Below, one piece after another: positions 7,009 through 15,108 of a stretch of DNA of 64,000 bases. The notes under the pieces were generated by a model. That model saw only the letters and a list, made by a program, of their open reading frames with translations, did no database searches and was not told the DNA's origin. Source of the DNA: DASRDB01 sp035652815 (GTDB lineage: Bacteria; Chloroflexota; Ktedonobacteria; Ktedonobacterales; Ktedonobacteraceae); the NCBI GenBank assembly GCA_035652815.1, contig DASRDB010000011.1, positions 310,001-374,000 on the forward strand, in the 5' to 3' direction. A program made the position numbers and the translations under genes. Within the stretch, counting starts at the first letter, position 1. Every line of letters starts with the position of its first letter.

Positions 7009-9450
7009 TTAAGCATTCGCTTCCTGGGGTAAGTTGTACGTTGCCGTTTGTTCCTGGGGGCCAAAGAATTCCTGCGCTTTCAGGACTTCGGCAAGTTTGC
7101 GAATCAAGGCTTCTGCTTGTTCGCGAGCATCGGGCATACGTCCTTTGTGGACTTCGATGCTTGAGGCGAGTCGGGCGCGGGATGGACCTGCTTGAGCATC
7201 CGTGAAGGTGAGGCGAATATCGCATATGGTATCCTGGCGTGTGCCACGCATGCGCATCTCGTCTAGAAATTGTCTGGTGAACGCTTTGAGTTCGGTCTCA
7301 CTGTGCGCCGGAATGTTACTGCTAATGCCATGCTGGCTCCATGTGAACCACAGTTCTTTACCGCCGAGATGAATGTTGACGCGCGTGGCAGGTGTCCAGG
7401 GTAAGACGAGTCTGCCGGCATGTTGCAGGTTACGCTCAGCGATCAGGCGAGTCATGCGTTGGGCAAGTTGAACATAGCTGAGGGATACTTCGTTGGCCAG
7501 TGTGCCAAATTGAAGAGGGTTACGGAGTAATTCCTGCATCGCTTTGTTGTAACGTTGCCATTCATCCGTCTTACGCAGCTCTAAAATATCAGGCAGGCTC
7601 AGCAGGCCCATCGAGCGAATATACAGACCTTCAAGGTTCTGTTGTATTAATTGAAAAGTTTCTCTCTTGAGCATGTTTATAAGCTGCCCGGCAGTGATGG
7701 TGTTTCTGCTTTTCAGCACGCTTTCCCATTCTTGCAAGACAAGGCGAGTTGGGGAGTCAATGGGGGTGAGTAAGTGACCGCCCAGCGCATCTGCCAGATT
7801 GCTGTTGTAGGCGAGATCAAGCAGTTGTTTGATGACTCCGGCGAATGGTTTGCTTCCATCATACTGTCTGAGCGTGGGATTGCCTTCAGTGATGAATTGC
7901 TGATATAAAAAGGTGCGTACCACGTGCCGACCTTCTGTACGCCGGTATTTTCTACTTGCGTCGGCCATTTCCTCGAGTTGGGCCAGGAAAGCAGCTTCTT
8001 GTTTGGGATCAATGCCCAGATCGATCAAGAACTTTTTCACGTCTCGCGCTTCGGCGGTCAATACGAATTCATGGAAGCGATAGCCGAGCTGGTTTATAGC
8101 TTCCTCTTGATTGGCCTGGTTGTCCCATGAGAAACGCAGACACTGTGCTTCTGCTTCCTGAATCACCTGTCGCCAGGCGTTAAAACCCTCGTGATGTGCT
8201 TTAATCCAGTCGGAACTCTCATCAGGACTGGTTTCGGTGAACAGGAACGGGATAATCACGCCCTTTTCGAGTAGTTGTTTGAAGGCTTCACGCCCGGCAT
8301 GGCCGGGCAAAAAGTCACGGTACAGGACAGGATTATTGTAGATGAAGACGCGATTGATAATCAGTTTTTCGCTGGTGATAAGCGAGCGCATATATTCAGT
8401 GCGCACGAGATACTCGAGGTAACGCTGCGCTTCCTGAAAAGAGATTTTGCCGCTTAGCAGAGCATGAAGGAGCTTACGCGGAATCCACTGGTCATCAAAG
8501 GCCTGAGCAACAACGGGAGCGGCATTCTCAAGATCGGGCGGCTCCAACTTTTTGAATTGGACATTGCCACTTGTGCCTTTTTTCTCCACTTCGGTCAAGG
8601 GTGGACGATCCGGCTCTGTTGTAAGTACTGTGCCGCCGGAATTGTCTGACGAGCCATTTCCCGATTCTCTGTCCTCGGTAGTAAAGTTTTCTGGCTCCTC
8701 GTCTTCGTCCTCAGTATCATCCACAATACCGGAAAAGCGTAAGGCTGTTTCGGTGACGATCCTGTTTAGTGCATAGGCCGCAGCTTTGGCGACCACCTCG
8801 GATTCATCATTCGTGTGGTCTTCGAGGGCTTCGAGGATGGCGCGGTCCTGTTGTTTTGCCATTGCCAATGCGGCAGCTTCGCGCACCTGCCATTCGGGGT
8901 CGTCCAGTGCTGTTTCGAGGACTTGGATGGGCGTCCGTTCGCCACATTCGCCGAGCGCGGAAATGATGGCGGCGCGTGTGTCTTCCTCTAGTTCGCTGTA
9001 GAAATGGCCTTCGAGCGTTTCAATCGCTGTAGCGGAAAGTTGCGGGCCAAGATCACCCAAAGCCTGGGCAGCCGCAGTGCGCACATCATCTTCAGAAGTG
9101 TCTAGCATCTGAAGTAAAGTTTGCTCAGCGCCTGTCGCTTCCAGTTTTCCCAGGGCGCGAGCGGCGGCGGCCCGGACTTCAGCAGAGGAGTCGTGTTGAA
9201 GACGTTCTACCAGCAAGGTAATATCGCTTTCTTCACCATGTTGTCCTAGAAGAAAAGCGGCTCTGGCACGAATTTCCCAGTCGTTATCGTGTAGCGCTTT
9301 ACGAATAATATCGAGTGAAGCATTGTTCGGAAGTCGTGTTTCCCCCAGGCCGAACTGAGCGTGAATGCGTGAGAGGATAGAGGCAGAAGAGGAGAGTTCC
9401 CCCGTCTGGCGAGTAGTATGCTGATCAATTTGAAGTTCCTCGTGTTCCAT
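7009..9450 (-). CDS. HEAT-repeat protein with large uncharacterised C-terminal domain
   Basis: An 813-residue protein. Residues ~35-235 are HEAT/PBS-lyase-like repeats (for example EVRAAAARALGKLEA and DVRTAAAQALGDLG). A very acidic linker (~245-300) follows, then a ~450-residue helical domain that I do not recognise. No signal peptide or membrane segment is visible. HEAT repeats are usually protein-binding scaffolds. ATG at 9450 is chosen over 9558 because it follows the sigma factor stop by 4 bases and has GAGG upstream. Tight coupling suggests a partner or regulator of that sigma factor, which is inference only. Confidence 0.75.
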   Translation of the reverse strand: MEHEELQIDQHTTRQTGELSSSASILSRIHAQFGLGETRLPNNASLDIIRKALHDNDWEIRARAAFLLGQHGEESDITLLVERLQHDSSAEVRAAAARALGKLEATGAEQTLLQMLDTSEDDVRTAAAQALGDLGPQLSATAIETLEGHFYSELEEDTRAAIISALGECGERTPIQVLETALDDPEWQVREAAALAMAKQQDRAILEALEDHTNDESEVVAKAAAYALNRIVTETALRFSGIVDDTEDEDEEPENFTTEDRESGNGSSDNSGGTVLTTEPDRPPLTEVEKKGTSGNVQFKKLEPPDLENAAPVVAQAFDDQWIPRKLLHALLSGKISFQEAQRYLEYLVRTEYMRSLITSEKLIINRVFIYNNPVLYRDFLPGHAGREAFKQLLEKGVIIPFLFTETSPDESSDWIKAHHEGFNAWRQVIQEAEAQCLRFSWDNQANQEEAINQLGYRFHEFVLTAEARDVKKFLIDLGIDPKQEAAFLAQLEEMADASRKYRRTEGRHVVRTFLYQQFITEGNPTLRQYDGSKPFAGVIKQLLDLAYNSNLADALGGHLLTPIDSPTRLVLQEWESVLKSRNTITAGQLINMLKRETFQLIQQNLEGLYIRSMGLLSLPDILELRKTDEWQRYNKAMQELLRNPLQFGTLANEVSLSYVQLAQRMTRLIAERNLQHAGRLVLPWTPATRVNIHLGGKELWFTWSQHGISSNIPAHSETELKAFTRQFLDEMRMRGTRQDTICDIRLTFTDAQAGPSRARLASSIEVHKGRMPDAREQAEALIRKLAEVLKAQEFFGPQEQTATYNLPQEANA

Positions 9451-9454
9451 ATCT

Positions 9455-10294
9455 CTACCTCGTTTCACTACTGGCCTGGAGATGTTTATAAACGATGCCC
9501 ACACCCCTATGCAATCGTTTGCGGACTTCCTCTTCAGTGGTGTTGGTGAATTGTGCAATCAGATCAAAGGCTTTTTGTTCAAAGAAATGTAACATCACAG
9601 GAATTTTACAGGTTTTTGGTAACATGTCGATGTGCCTTCGTATTTCCTTTTCGTGTGCAGGTATGTTTTCCATCAGCTTCATATATTTATGGAGCATCTC
9701 AAGTCCGCGATAAACCCAGGATTTTACGGTGTTTTCGCTCTCATGCAGTTCTGCTGCTATTTCGTGATGCTCTTTTTCCTGGATATAATAAAAATATACG
9801 GCAACGCGATAGCGTTCTGGAAGCGTATCAATGGCTGTATGAACAGCGTTTCTTTCCTCTTTCTGCGCGATAAGCGCTTCTGGCTGATTTTTTTCATCTT
9901 CCGGCATCTTATCCAGGAGCGGAGTATTTTCCTCTGTATCGAAGGTTAACGTCGTTTGTTCATGCGTCTGAATCTCTGCCCGGCTGCCGCTAAATTCGCG
10001 CAGAACATTTCTCGCGATTGTGTAGAGCCAGGGGCGAAGGTAGTTTGACAGAGCTTCCACCTCTTTTTTATCCCGTCGATTATTCAAGGCTTTATAGGCT
10101 CGAATGAATGTCCGTTGCACACACTCATCGACATCGGTATCATCTTGCGGGCGTCCAAGTTGTTTAGCGAGCCGTCCGCGAATAATCGGTTCATACGTGT
10201 GATACAGCTTATCGAAACCTGCCTGGGGGTCTACTACAAATTCGCGCAGAATTTGATCGTCAGACCAGGACGCTTTACTATCTTCTACCTTCAT
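9455..10294 (-). CDS. ECF-like sigma-70 factor with two region-4-like domains
   Basis: A 279-residue sigma-70 family protein. Region 2 lies at ~25-110 (CVQRTFIRAYKAL, LRPWLYTIARNVLREF). A first region 4 is at ~150-205 (AIDTLPERYRVAVYFYYIQE, then HEIAAELHESENTVKSWVYR). A second segment, ~220-275, aligns with it almost without gaps (HIDMLPKTCKIPVMLHFFEQ, then DLIAQFTNTTEEEVRKRLHR). The start at 10294 gives GAGAGG a 9-base spacing; an ATG three codons earlier abuts the ribosome site. It is followed immediately by the HEAT gene. No anti-sigma gene of a known type is adjacent. Confidence 0.85.
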   Translation of the reverse strand: MKVEDSKASWSDDQILREFVVDPQAGFDKLYHTYEPIIRGRLAKQLGRPQDDTDVDECVQRTFIRAYKALNNRRDKKEVEALSNYLRPWLYTIARNVLREFSGSRAEIQTHEQTTLTFDTEENTPLLDKMPEDEKNQPEALIAQKEERNAVHTAIDTLPERYRVAVYFYYIQEKEHHEIAAELHESENTVKSWVYRGLEMLHKYMKLMENIPAHEKEIRRHIDMLPKTCKIPVMLHFFEQKAFDLIAQFTNTTEEEVRKRLHRGVGIVYKHLQASSETR

Positions 10295-10614
10295 TACGAG
10301 CATCCTCTCATTGTAGCCATGTCAATTATGCTTAAGAACATAATCATTCCGGGCAGCAAAAGGTTACATGGCCCGGTCAGCAAAGATCGACAAGGTCTAC
10401 GGTAAGAGTAGCACATTTTTTAAATTATTGTAATACTTAAGTCATGTGAACTCCTCTTGTGTGGTATCTACTTTAAATAAGATGTACCCGGCTTTTGAGA
10501 ATCAGCTCTCTTTTCGAGAGTCAGCGCGCAGATATCATATGCAATGATCTAGTTTTTTCTCAAAAAGTTGCAAAAAAGGGGGTCAAATTTTTTGCAACCC
10601 ACAAAGGAAGTTGT
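10295..10614. other. Intergenic region
   Basis: No gene is seen. The region contains the upstream DNA of the sigma gene and the terminator of the toxin operon at 10562-10598. I could not find a convincing -35/-10 pair for the sigma gene. Confidence 0.5.
10562..10598 (-). terminator. Rho-independent terminator of the toxin-antitoxin operon
   Basis: GTTGCAAAAAA (10567-10577) pairs perfectly with TTTTTTGCAAC (10588-10598). On the minus strand the hairpin is followed by TTTTT (10566-10562). It lies 17 bases beyond the toxin stop codon. Confidence 0.8.
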
Positions 10615-11043
10615 TTATGTCAGCAAATTCAAGCTGAGTTTGAGGGCGATATCGACGCGGTTGAGTTCTTCGCTGGTGATGGAGCCGCGTTTGCGCAGCA
10701 GGCGGGATTTTTCGATGGTCATGACTTGCTCGCATTTGACGTCGGTGTAATCGGTCAGGCCGTTTTCGGGGGTGGGTGCGATGCGCACGTGCAGGGGCAA
10801 CTCGCGCTCGGTGCGGCTCATCGAGGCGACAATAGTTAAGGGATAAGAGGGAGATGCGTTACCCCGGTCATTTTGAATGATTAAAGCAGGGCGTGTACCC
10901 TGTTGCTCCGCGCCTCGACCGGGAGACCAGTTTACATCCCAAATTTCACCGCGCCTGGGGCTGGGTAAGCCAGGCGGTGAGGTCTGTTGGAAATCTTTTT
11001 GTTGGGCGTTGGGCGGAGTGGATGCCTTCGCCTCACTACTCAT
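10615..11043 (-). CDS. MazF/PemK-type endoribonuclease toxin
   Basis: A 142-residue PemK/MazF-family protein. After a ~25-residue proline-rich leader comes the classic start of the fold, RRGEIWDVNWSPGRGAEQQG, then TRPALIIQNDRGN, PLTIVASMSR and VKCEQVMTIEKSRLLRKRG. The family cleaves single-stranded RNA at short motifs when the antitoxin is lost. The start lies 3 bases after the antitoxin stop, so the two genes are translationally coupled. Confidence 0.9.
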   Translation of the reverse strand: MSSEAKASTPPNAQQKDFQQTSPPGLPSPRRGEIWDVNWSPGRGAEQQGTRPALIIQNDRGNASPSYPLTIVASMSRTERELPLHVRIAPTPENGLTDYTDVKCEQVMTIEKSRLLRKRGSITSEELNRVDIALKLSLNLLT

Positions 11044-11046
11044 ACT

Positions 11047-11373
11047 CTACGCAACCATACCTTCTTGTCCGGCATTAAAAAAGAAGCGCGCGTCTTCTAA
11101 AGTTTCTGGAAGGGAACCAAGATAGGCGTAGGCTTCATCGAGGGAATTGCTGAGGGTGGAGAGTTCGCGTTCGCGTTTCTGAATGATGGCTGCTCGTACC
11201 TGTTCGTAATTATCCTGACGCATTAGCTCCATAATCATTTCTACCACGTCTCCTAGCGAGGAATCTAGCTCAACTGCGAGAGCCTTCAGCTCTTTATGTT
11301 GTGTTGAGGGGATTTGTATTGATTTGCGGACGAGGTTCTCATGACGATAAAAATCAGGCTGCACAACTGCCAT
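11047..11373 (-). CDS. Ribbon-helix-helix-like antitoxin
   Basis: A 108-residue protein directly upstream of the MazF-type toxin. Residues ~15-50 (VRKSIQIPSTQHKELKALAV onward) read like a ribbon-helix-helix DNA-binding domain. The rest is charged and helical, as expected of a toxin-binding tail. It is called an antitoxin from position and architecture, not from a recognised family signature. Confidence 0.7.
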   Translation of the reverse strand: MAVVQPDFYRHENLVRKSIQIPSTQHKELKALAVELDSSLGDVVEMIMELMRQDNYEQVRAAIIQKRERELSTLSNSLDEAYAYLGSLPETLEDARFFFNAGQEGMVA

Positions 11374-11493
11374 GAATTGCCTCCTGTAACTAACGCAAAA
11401 CCTTACATCTCTTCTTATTGTAAACGGACACTTCTAAAAAGTCAATAAATATAATTTTGGAAAATCGGAAAAATGTAAATTCGGGTTTCGTTT

Positions 11494-13641
11494 TCAGGGG
11501 AGGGTCCAGATTTGCATCGTGCCATCATCGCTGGCTGAGGCGATATGGCGGCTATCAGGTGCCCAGGCAATGCCCTCGACTTCGGCGTGATGACCATGAT
11601 AGACGTAGACAGATTGGCCTGTGTTGGCCGACCAGACCTGGACGGTGGTATCTACGCCACCAGTGGCGATGTATTGGCCGTTGCGGGACCAGTCGAGGGC
11701 GACGACGAAGCCGGAATGACCGGTGTAGGTGACGAAGTGCGTGCCATTGGTGGCTCCCCAGACCTGGGCGGTGCTATCATCGCTGGCCGAGGCGATGCGG
11801 GCGCTATCCTGCGACCATGCCAGGGCCAGCACCTCGTTTGAATGGCCGTTGTAGGTGTAAATCGGAGTGCCGTTGGCGGCCTGCCAGACCTGGGCGGTAT
11901 GGTCGCCACTGCCGGAGACGATGAGGTTGCCATCCGGCGACCAGGAGACGGCGTTAATCCAATGGGCATGGCCTGTATAGGAGAAAAGCTGTGTGCCGCC
12001 GTTGACATCCCAGACGATGGCGGTTTTGTCCGCGCTGCCAGAGACCAGTTTGGTGCTATCGGGCGACCAGGAAACCCCGTTGACTTTGCCTGTGTGGCCG
12101 CTGAGCGTATGGAGCAGGACGCGGTTGTTGACATCCCAAATCTGGATGTTGCTGTCTTCCTGGGCGGTGGCGATGCGCGTCCCGTCTGGCGACCAGGCTA
12201 CATGATAAATGCGAGTATTGCCGGTATCCATCGTGAAATAGACGGCCCCGGTGGTAGGATTGATAATCTGGATAAGCGAGCCTTCTCCCGCGCCAGCCAG
12301 ACGACTGCCGGTTGTGTCCCAGGTGACGGTGTACATATTTGATGGCCCGTGATAGGTGACAGGTATATTGCCGGGTGGCGTCGTCGCGGTGGGCTGCGGC
12401 TGGCTGGTTGCAGTCGGTGATGGCGCGCTGGTCGCGGTAGGCTGCGGATTTGGCGCGGTTGTGGGTGTAGGGCTGAGCGCGGGCGACGAGTTGTGTGAGA
12501 GCGCGAACCAGGTTGCGCCTCCGCCGCCAAGCGCTGCCAGAGCAGCCAGTCCTGCCAGGAGAAAACGACGCGATACTTTGCGCGATGGCTGGGCTTCGCC
12601 GTTGGGAGCAACGATTGTGACATCAGGTATTGATGGGGGTGTTTCAAGAGGGGCATGGGAAGCTCCTGGCACGACCGGAGGCGGCGGGGCATAGAGTACG
12701 TGGGGTGGCAGAGAGACGGGGCCGCTCTGTTGTGATACTGCGACGGTAGACGGCGTGGTTAAGACGGTTGCTTCCGCGTCCGATGCGAGGGAGACAACCG
12801 GCAGATCGGGGATGCTGTGGCGGGCCACAATGGGGCCGCAGGCCTGAGCAAGGGCGTTGGCAAAGGCATCGACGCGCGCGAAACGCTGCTCCGGGTTTTT
12901 CGCCAGCACAATCTGCAAGACCTCTTCAAGCGCGGCTGGCAGGTGGGGATGCCTTGCGCGCACCGATGGCGGCTCCGCGAAGATATGCTGCGAAGCGACT
13001 TCCGCGAAAGAACCCTGGAATGGGCAGTAGCCTGTGAGCCATTCGTAGACGATGACGCCGAGCGAATATTGGTCGCTGGCCGGGCGCGCTCTGCCCTGTA
13101 TCTGCTCGGGAGCCATATAGGAAATGGTGCCGGAGATATCCTGTGTTGGCATGGAGCGCGAGGTTTGTGAGATGGTAGCGATGCCGAAGTCGCTGAGCAA
13201 GACTTCATCGTGCGCGCCCAGCAGCATGTTTTCCGGTTTGATATCGCGATGAATAAATCTCTGATCGTGGGCGTATTGCAGCGCGCTGGCGATTTGCTGG
13301 ACGTAGGAGACGATGAGCGTGAGCGGCAGGGGAATGCCCCGGGCGTGTCGCTGGCGAAGCGTGCCGTTGGGAGCGTACTCCATGACCAGGAATGGAGTGG
13401 TATCGGCCATGCCAAAGTCGAGGATGCGCACGATATGGGGATGCACCAGGTGAGCAATGGTTTGCGCCTCGGTCAGGAAATGGTTCACCATGTCGGCGGT
13501 CAATTGCGCGTGCAGGATTTTAATAGCGGCCTGCGTTTTGAGATAGAGATGCTCTCCCAGGTACACGTCAGCAAAGCCGCCGCTCCCCAGCAGGCGCAGG
13601 AGACGATAATTCCCCAATTGTTGTCCCGCTCGATCAGTCAT
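11494..13641 (-). CDS. Membrane-anchored Ser/Thr kinase with WD40 beta-propeller
   Basis: A 715-residue Hanks-type kinase. The kinase domain (~10-265) has the glycine loop LGSGGFADVYLG, the lysine in AAIKIL, the catalytic loop HRDIKPENMLL and DFGIA. A Pro/Thr-rich linker leads to one hydrophobic segment (~361-384), then a second Pro/Thr/Ala-rich spacer. Residues ~432-715 hold seven WD40 repeats of the form AWSPDGTRIAS...QVWDA, enough for one closed propeller. The layout places the kinase in the cytoplasm and the propeller outside. AGGGGGG lies upstream of the ATG. It is downstream of the binding-protein/Cache receptor cluster but separated by about 300 bases. Confidence 0.93.
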   Translation of the reverse strand: MTDRAGQQLGNYRLLRLLGSGGFADVYLGEHLYLKTQAAIKILHAQLTADMVNHFLTEAQTIAHLVHPHIVRILDFGMADTTPFLVMEYAPNGTLRQRHARGIPLPLTLIVSYVQQIASALQYAHDQRFIHRDIKPENMLLGAHDEVLLSDFGIATISQTSRSMPTQDISGTISYMAPEQIQGRARPASDQYSLGVIVYEWLTGYCPFQGSFAEVASQHIFAEPPSVRARHPHLPAALEEVLQIVLAKNPEQRFARVDAFANALAQACGPIVARHSIPDLPVVSLASDAEATVLTTPSTVAVSQQSGPVSLPPHVLYAPPPPVVPGASHAPLETPPSIPDVTIVAPNGEAQPSRKVSRRFLLAGLAALAALGGGGATWFALSHNSSPALSPTPTTAPNPQPTATSAPSPTATSQPQPTATTPPGNIPVTYHGPSNMYTVTWDTTGSRLAGAGEGSLIQIINPTTGAVYFTMDTGNTRIYHVAWSPDGTRIATAQEDSNIQIWDVNNRVLLHTLSGHTGKVNGVSWSPDSTKLVSGSADKTAIVWDVNGGTQLFSYTGHAHWINAVSWSPDGNLIVSGSGDHTAQVWQAANGTPIYTYNGHSNEVLALAWSQDSARIASASDDSTAQVWGATNGTHFVTYTGHSGFVVALDWSRNGQYIATGGVDTTVQVWSANTGQSVYVYHGHHAEVEGIAWAPDSRHIASASDDGTMQIWTLP

Positions 13642-13941
13642 GGCGAATTTCCCCCTGATATGACAACGGTATCCCAGACCCTACTATAGTATAGATGGAA
13701 GTCTTGTATTCTACAAGAGGTGTTGGTATTGGGCTGCTACGGTGGGTCATTCTATTGTTGGGGAGCCGCTTCGCCGCTCCTCAAAAAGTGTCAGGGAGAG
13801 AGCAACCCACCCAGGGACAGGCACCAGGCCCTCACCGCCCATGTCCACATCCCCCTGTCCCTACGACCCGGGAGCCGCGAAGCGGCTCCTTTCAAAAATA
13901 TGCCAGTCGCCCGACCCGGGGACAGGCACGACAGAAGCCGC
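13642..13941. other. Intergenic repeat-rich region
   Basis: No gene is supported. The stretch has two related hairpin arms (GGAGCCGCTTCG near 13760 and the perfect GGAGCCGC-GAA-GCGGCTCC at 13871-13889). GGGACAGGCAC appears twice (near 13813 and 13919), with an inverted CCCCTGTCCC between. It looks like degraded repeat DNA of a type different from families A and B. Confidence 0.6.
13871..13889. repeat. Perfect 8-bp hairpin in repeat DNA
   Basis: GGAGCCGC and GCGGCTCC flank a GAA loop. No T-run follows on the minus strand, where the gene ends, so it is recorded as a repeat hairpin and not as a terminator. Confidence 0.6.
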
Positions 13942-15084
13942 TTAACAGACGCCGTCAGCGCCGGGGGGAACGCCCTGGCAGACTTCATTTCTGGTGAGAA
14001 ATCCATCGGCGATGACGGTCGATTTAATATTGGTCGCATCCACCATCACGGGTTGGTCGAGAATAGAGGGGATGAGGCCGCCGTCGTAGCTGGACGTCGT
14101 TGCGCCGTGTGTCAGGAGCTTCGTATCTGTTCCCTCGTAGATCGCATGCACAAGCGCGCCGGTTGACCTGGCTTCCTGGGCGATGGGCTTGTAAACCGTC
14201 ATGCTTTGATAACCAAGCAGGATGGCGTTGATACCGGCGGCTGTGGCATCCTGCCCGGTCACGAGAACTTTTCCGGCCAGATTGGCTACCTTCAGCGCGT
14301 TGATTACGCCGCCAGCCATCGCGTCGTTTGCCACATAGGCGATTTGAATGTCATTGTTCTGGTTGGCAAGGGTTGTTTCTGCTTCGGATTGAGCAATGTT
14401 ATTGTCCCAGTTCGCGGTGAAGGTTTCATAGATATTGTTCAAGGCTCCACTGCTGAACAGGGGATCAAGCGCCATATGCGCTCCCTCGCTGAAGAGAAGC
14501 GCGTTGTTGTCGGTTTGCGAGCCGTTGATCATCATGATCTTCACCGGTCTGCCTCTCGTTGTGTAGTCAAGATAGTGTTCGGCGATGTATTGCCCTTGCA
14601 ACTGGCCGACTTTGACATTGTCGAAAGAAACGTAGTAGTTCAGGTCCCTTGACTGGATCAGGCGGTCATATGCGATTACCGGCACGTTCTGCGCTTTGGC
14701 TTTCGCGACAATTGCTGCTGCGGCCACGCTGTCATGAGCGCCCACGATCAGGATACAATCGCCATTTGCCAGGTCGGTTTCGGCCTGTTGAAGCTGGAGC
14801 GTAGAATTGCCCTGCGCATTGTTATAATCGATATGCACACCTGGGATAGCTGCCGAAACTGCCTGGACGAGCAGGGGATGATCTTTGTTCTCCCAGCGTG
14901 TCGAAGAATTGGTCTCGGGAAGCAGGATGCCTACTTTTGTGCATCCCTTGCCTCCATTGGCGGCATATGGCCCGGCAGTGGTGCCAGTACCAGTGTCGCA
15001 GGCTGCCAGCAAAAAGGCGAAGAGAACCAGGGAGCCGGTCAGGATAAAGCGCATCCAATAGCGCTGATGAATGTAGGATGACAT
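13942..15084 (-). CDS. Sugar-binding lipoprotein (XylF-like periplasmic binding protein)
   Basis: A 380-residue type 1 periplasmic-binding protein. Residues 10-29 are a lipoprotein signal with lipobox LLAAC (Cys29). The mature part starts with KVGILLPETNSSTRWEN, and has ILIVGAHDSVAAAAIVAKAK, VIAYDRLI, a hinge segment YVANDAMAGGVINAL and LVTGQDATAAGINAIL, all typical of xylose/ribose-type binding proteins. No permease or ATPase gene is adjacent; instead a Cache-like receptor gene precedes it by 24 bases. That points to a sensing role rather than transport. AAGGGG lies upstream of the ATG. Confidence 0.9.
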   Translation of the reverse strand: MSSYIHQRYWMRFILTGSLVLFAFLLAACDTGTGTTAGPYAANGGKGCTKVGILLPETNSSTRWENKDHPLLVQAVSAAIPGVHIDYNNAQGNSTLQLQQAETDLANGDCILIVGAHDSVAAAAIVAKAKAQNVPVIAYDRLIQSRDLNYYVSFDNVKVGQLQGQYIAEHYLDYTTRGRPVKIMMINGSQTDNNALLFSEGAHMALDPLFSSGALNNIYETFTANWDNNIAQSEAETTLANQNNDIQIAYVANDAMAGGVINALKVANLAGKVLVTGQDATAAGINAILLGYQSMTVYKPIAQEARSTGALVHAIYEGTDTKLLTHGATTSSYDGGLIPSILDQPVMVDATNIKSTVIADGFLTRNEVCQGVPPGADGVC

Positions 15085-15108
15085 CTATTTTTTCCCCTTT
15101 TTCACACG

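Noticed and set aside
15070..15084. Start of the binding-protein gene reads ATGTCATCCT, like a family A arm
   Set aside because: The match stops after ten bases and there is no opposite arm, so it is coincidence.
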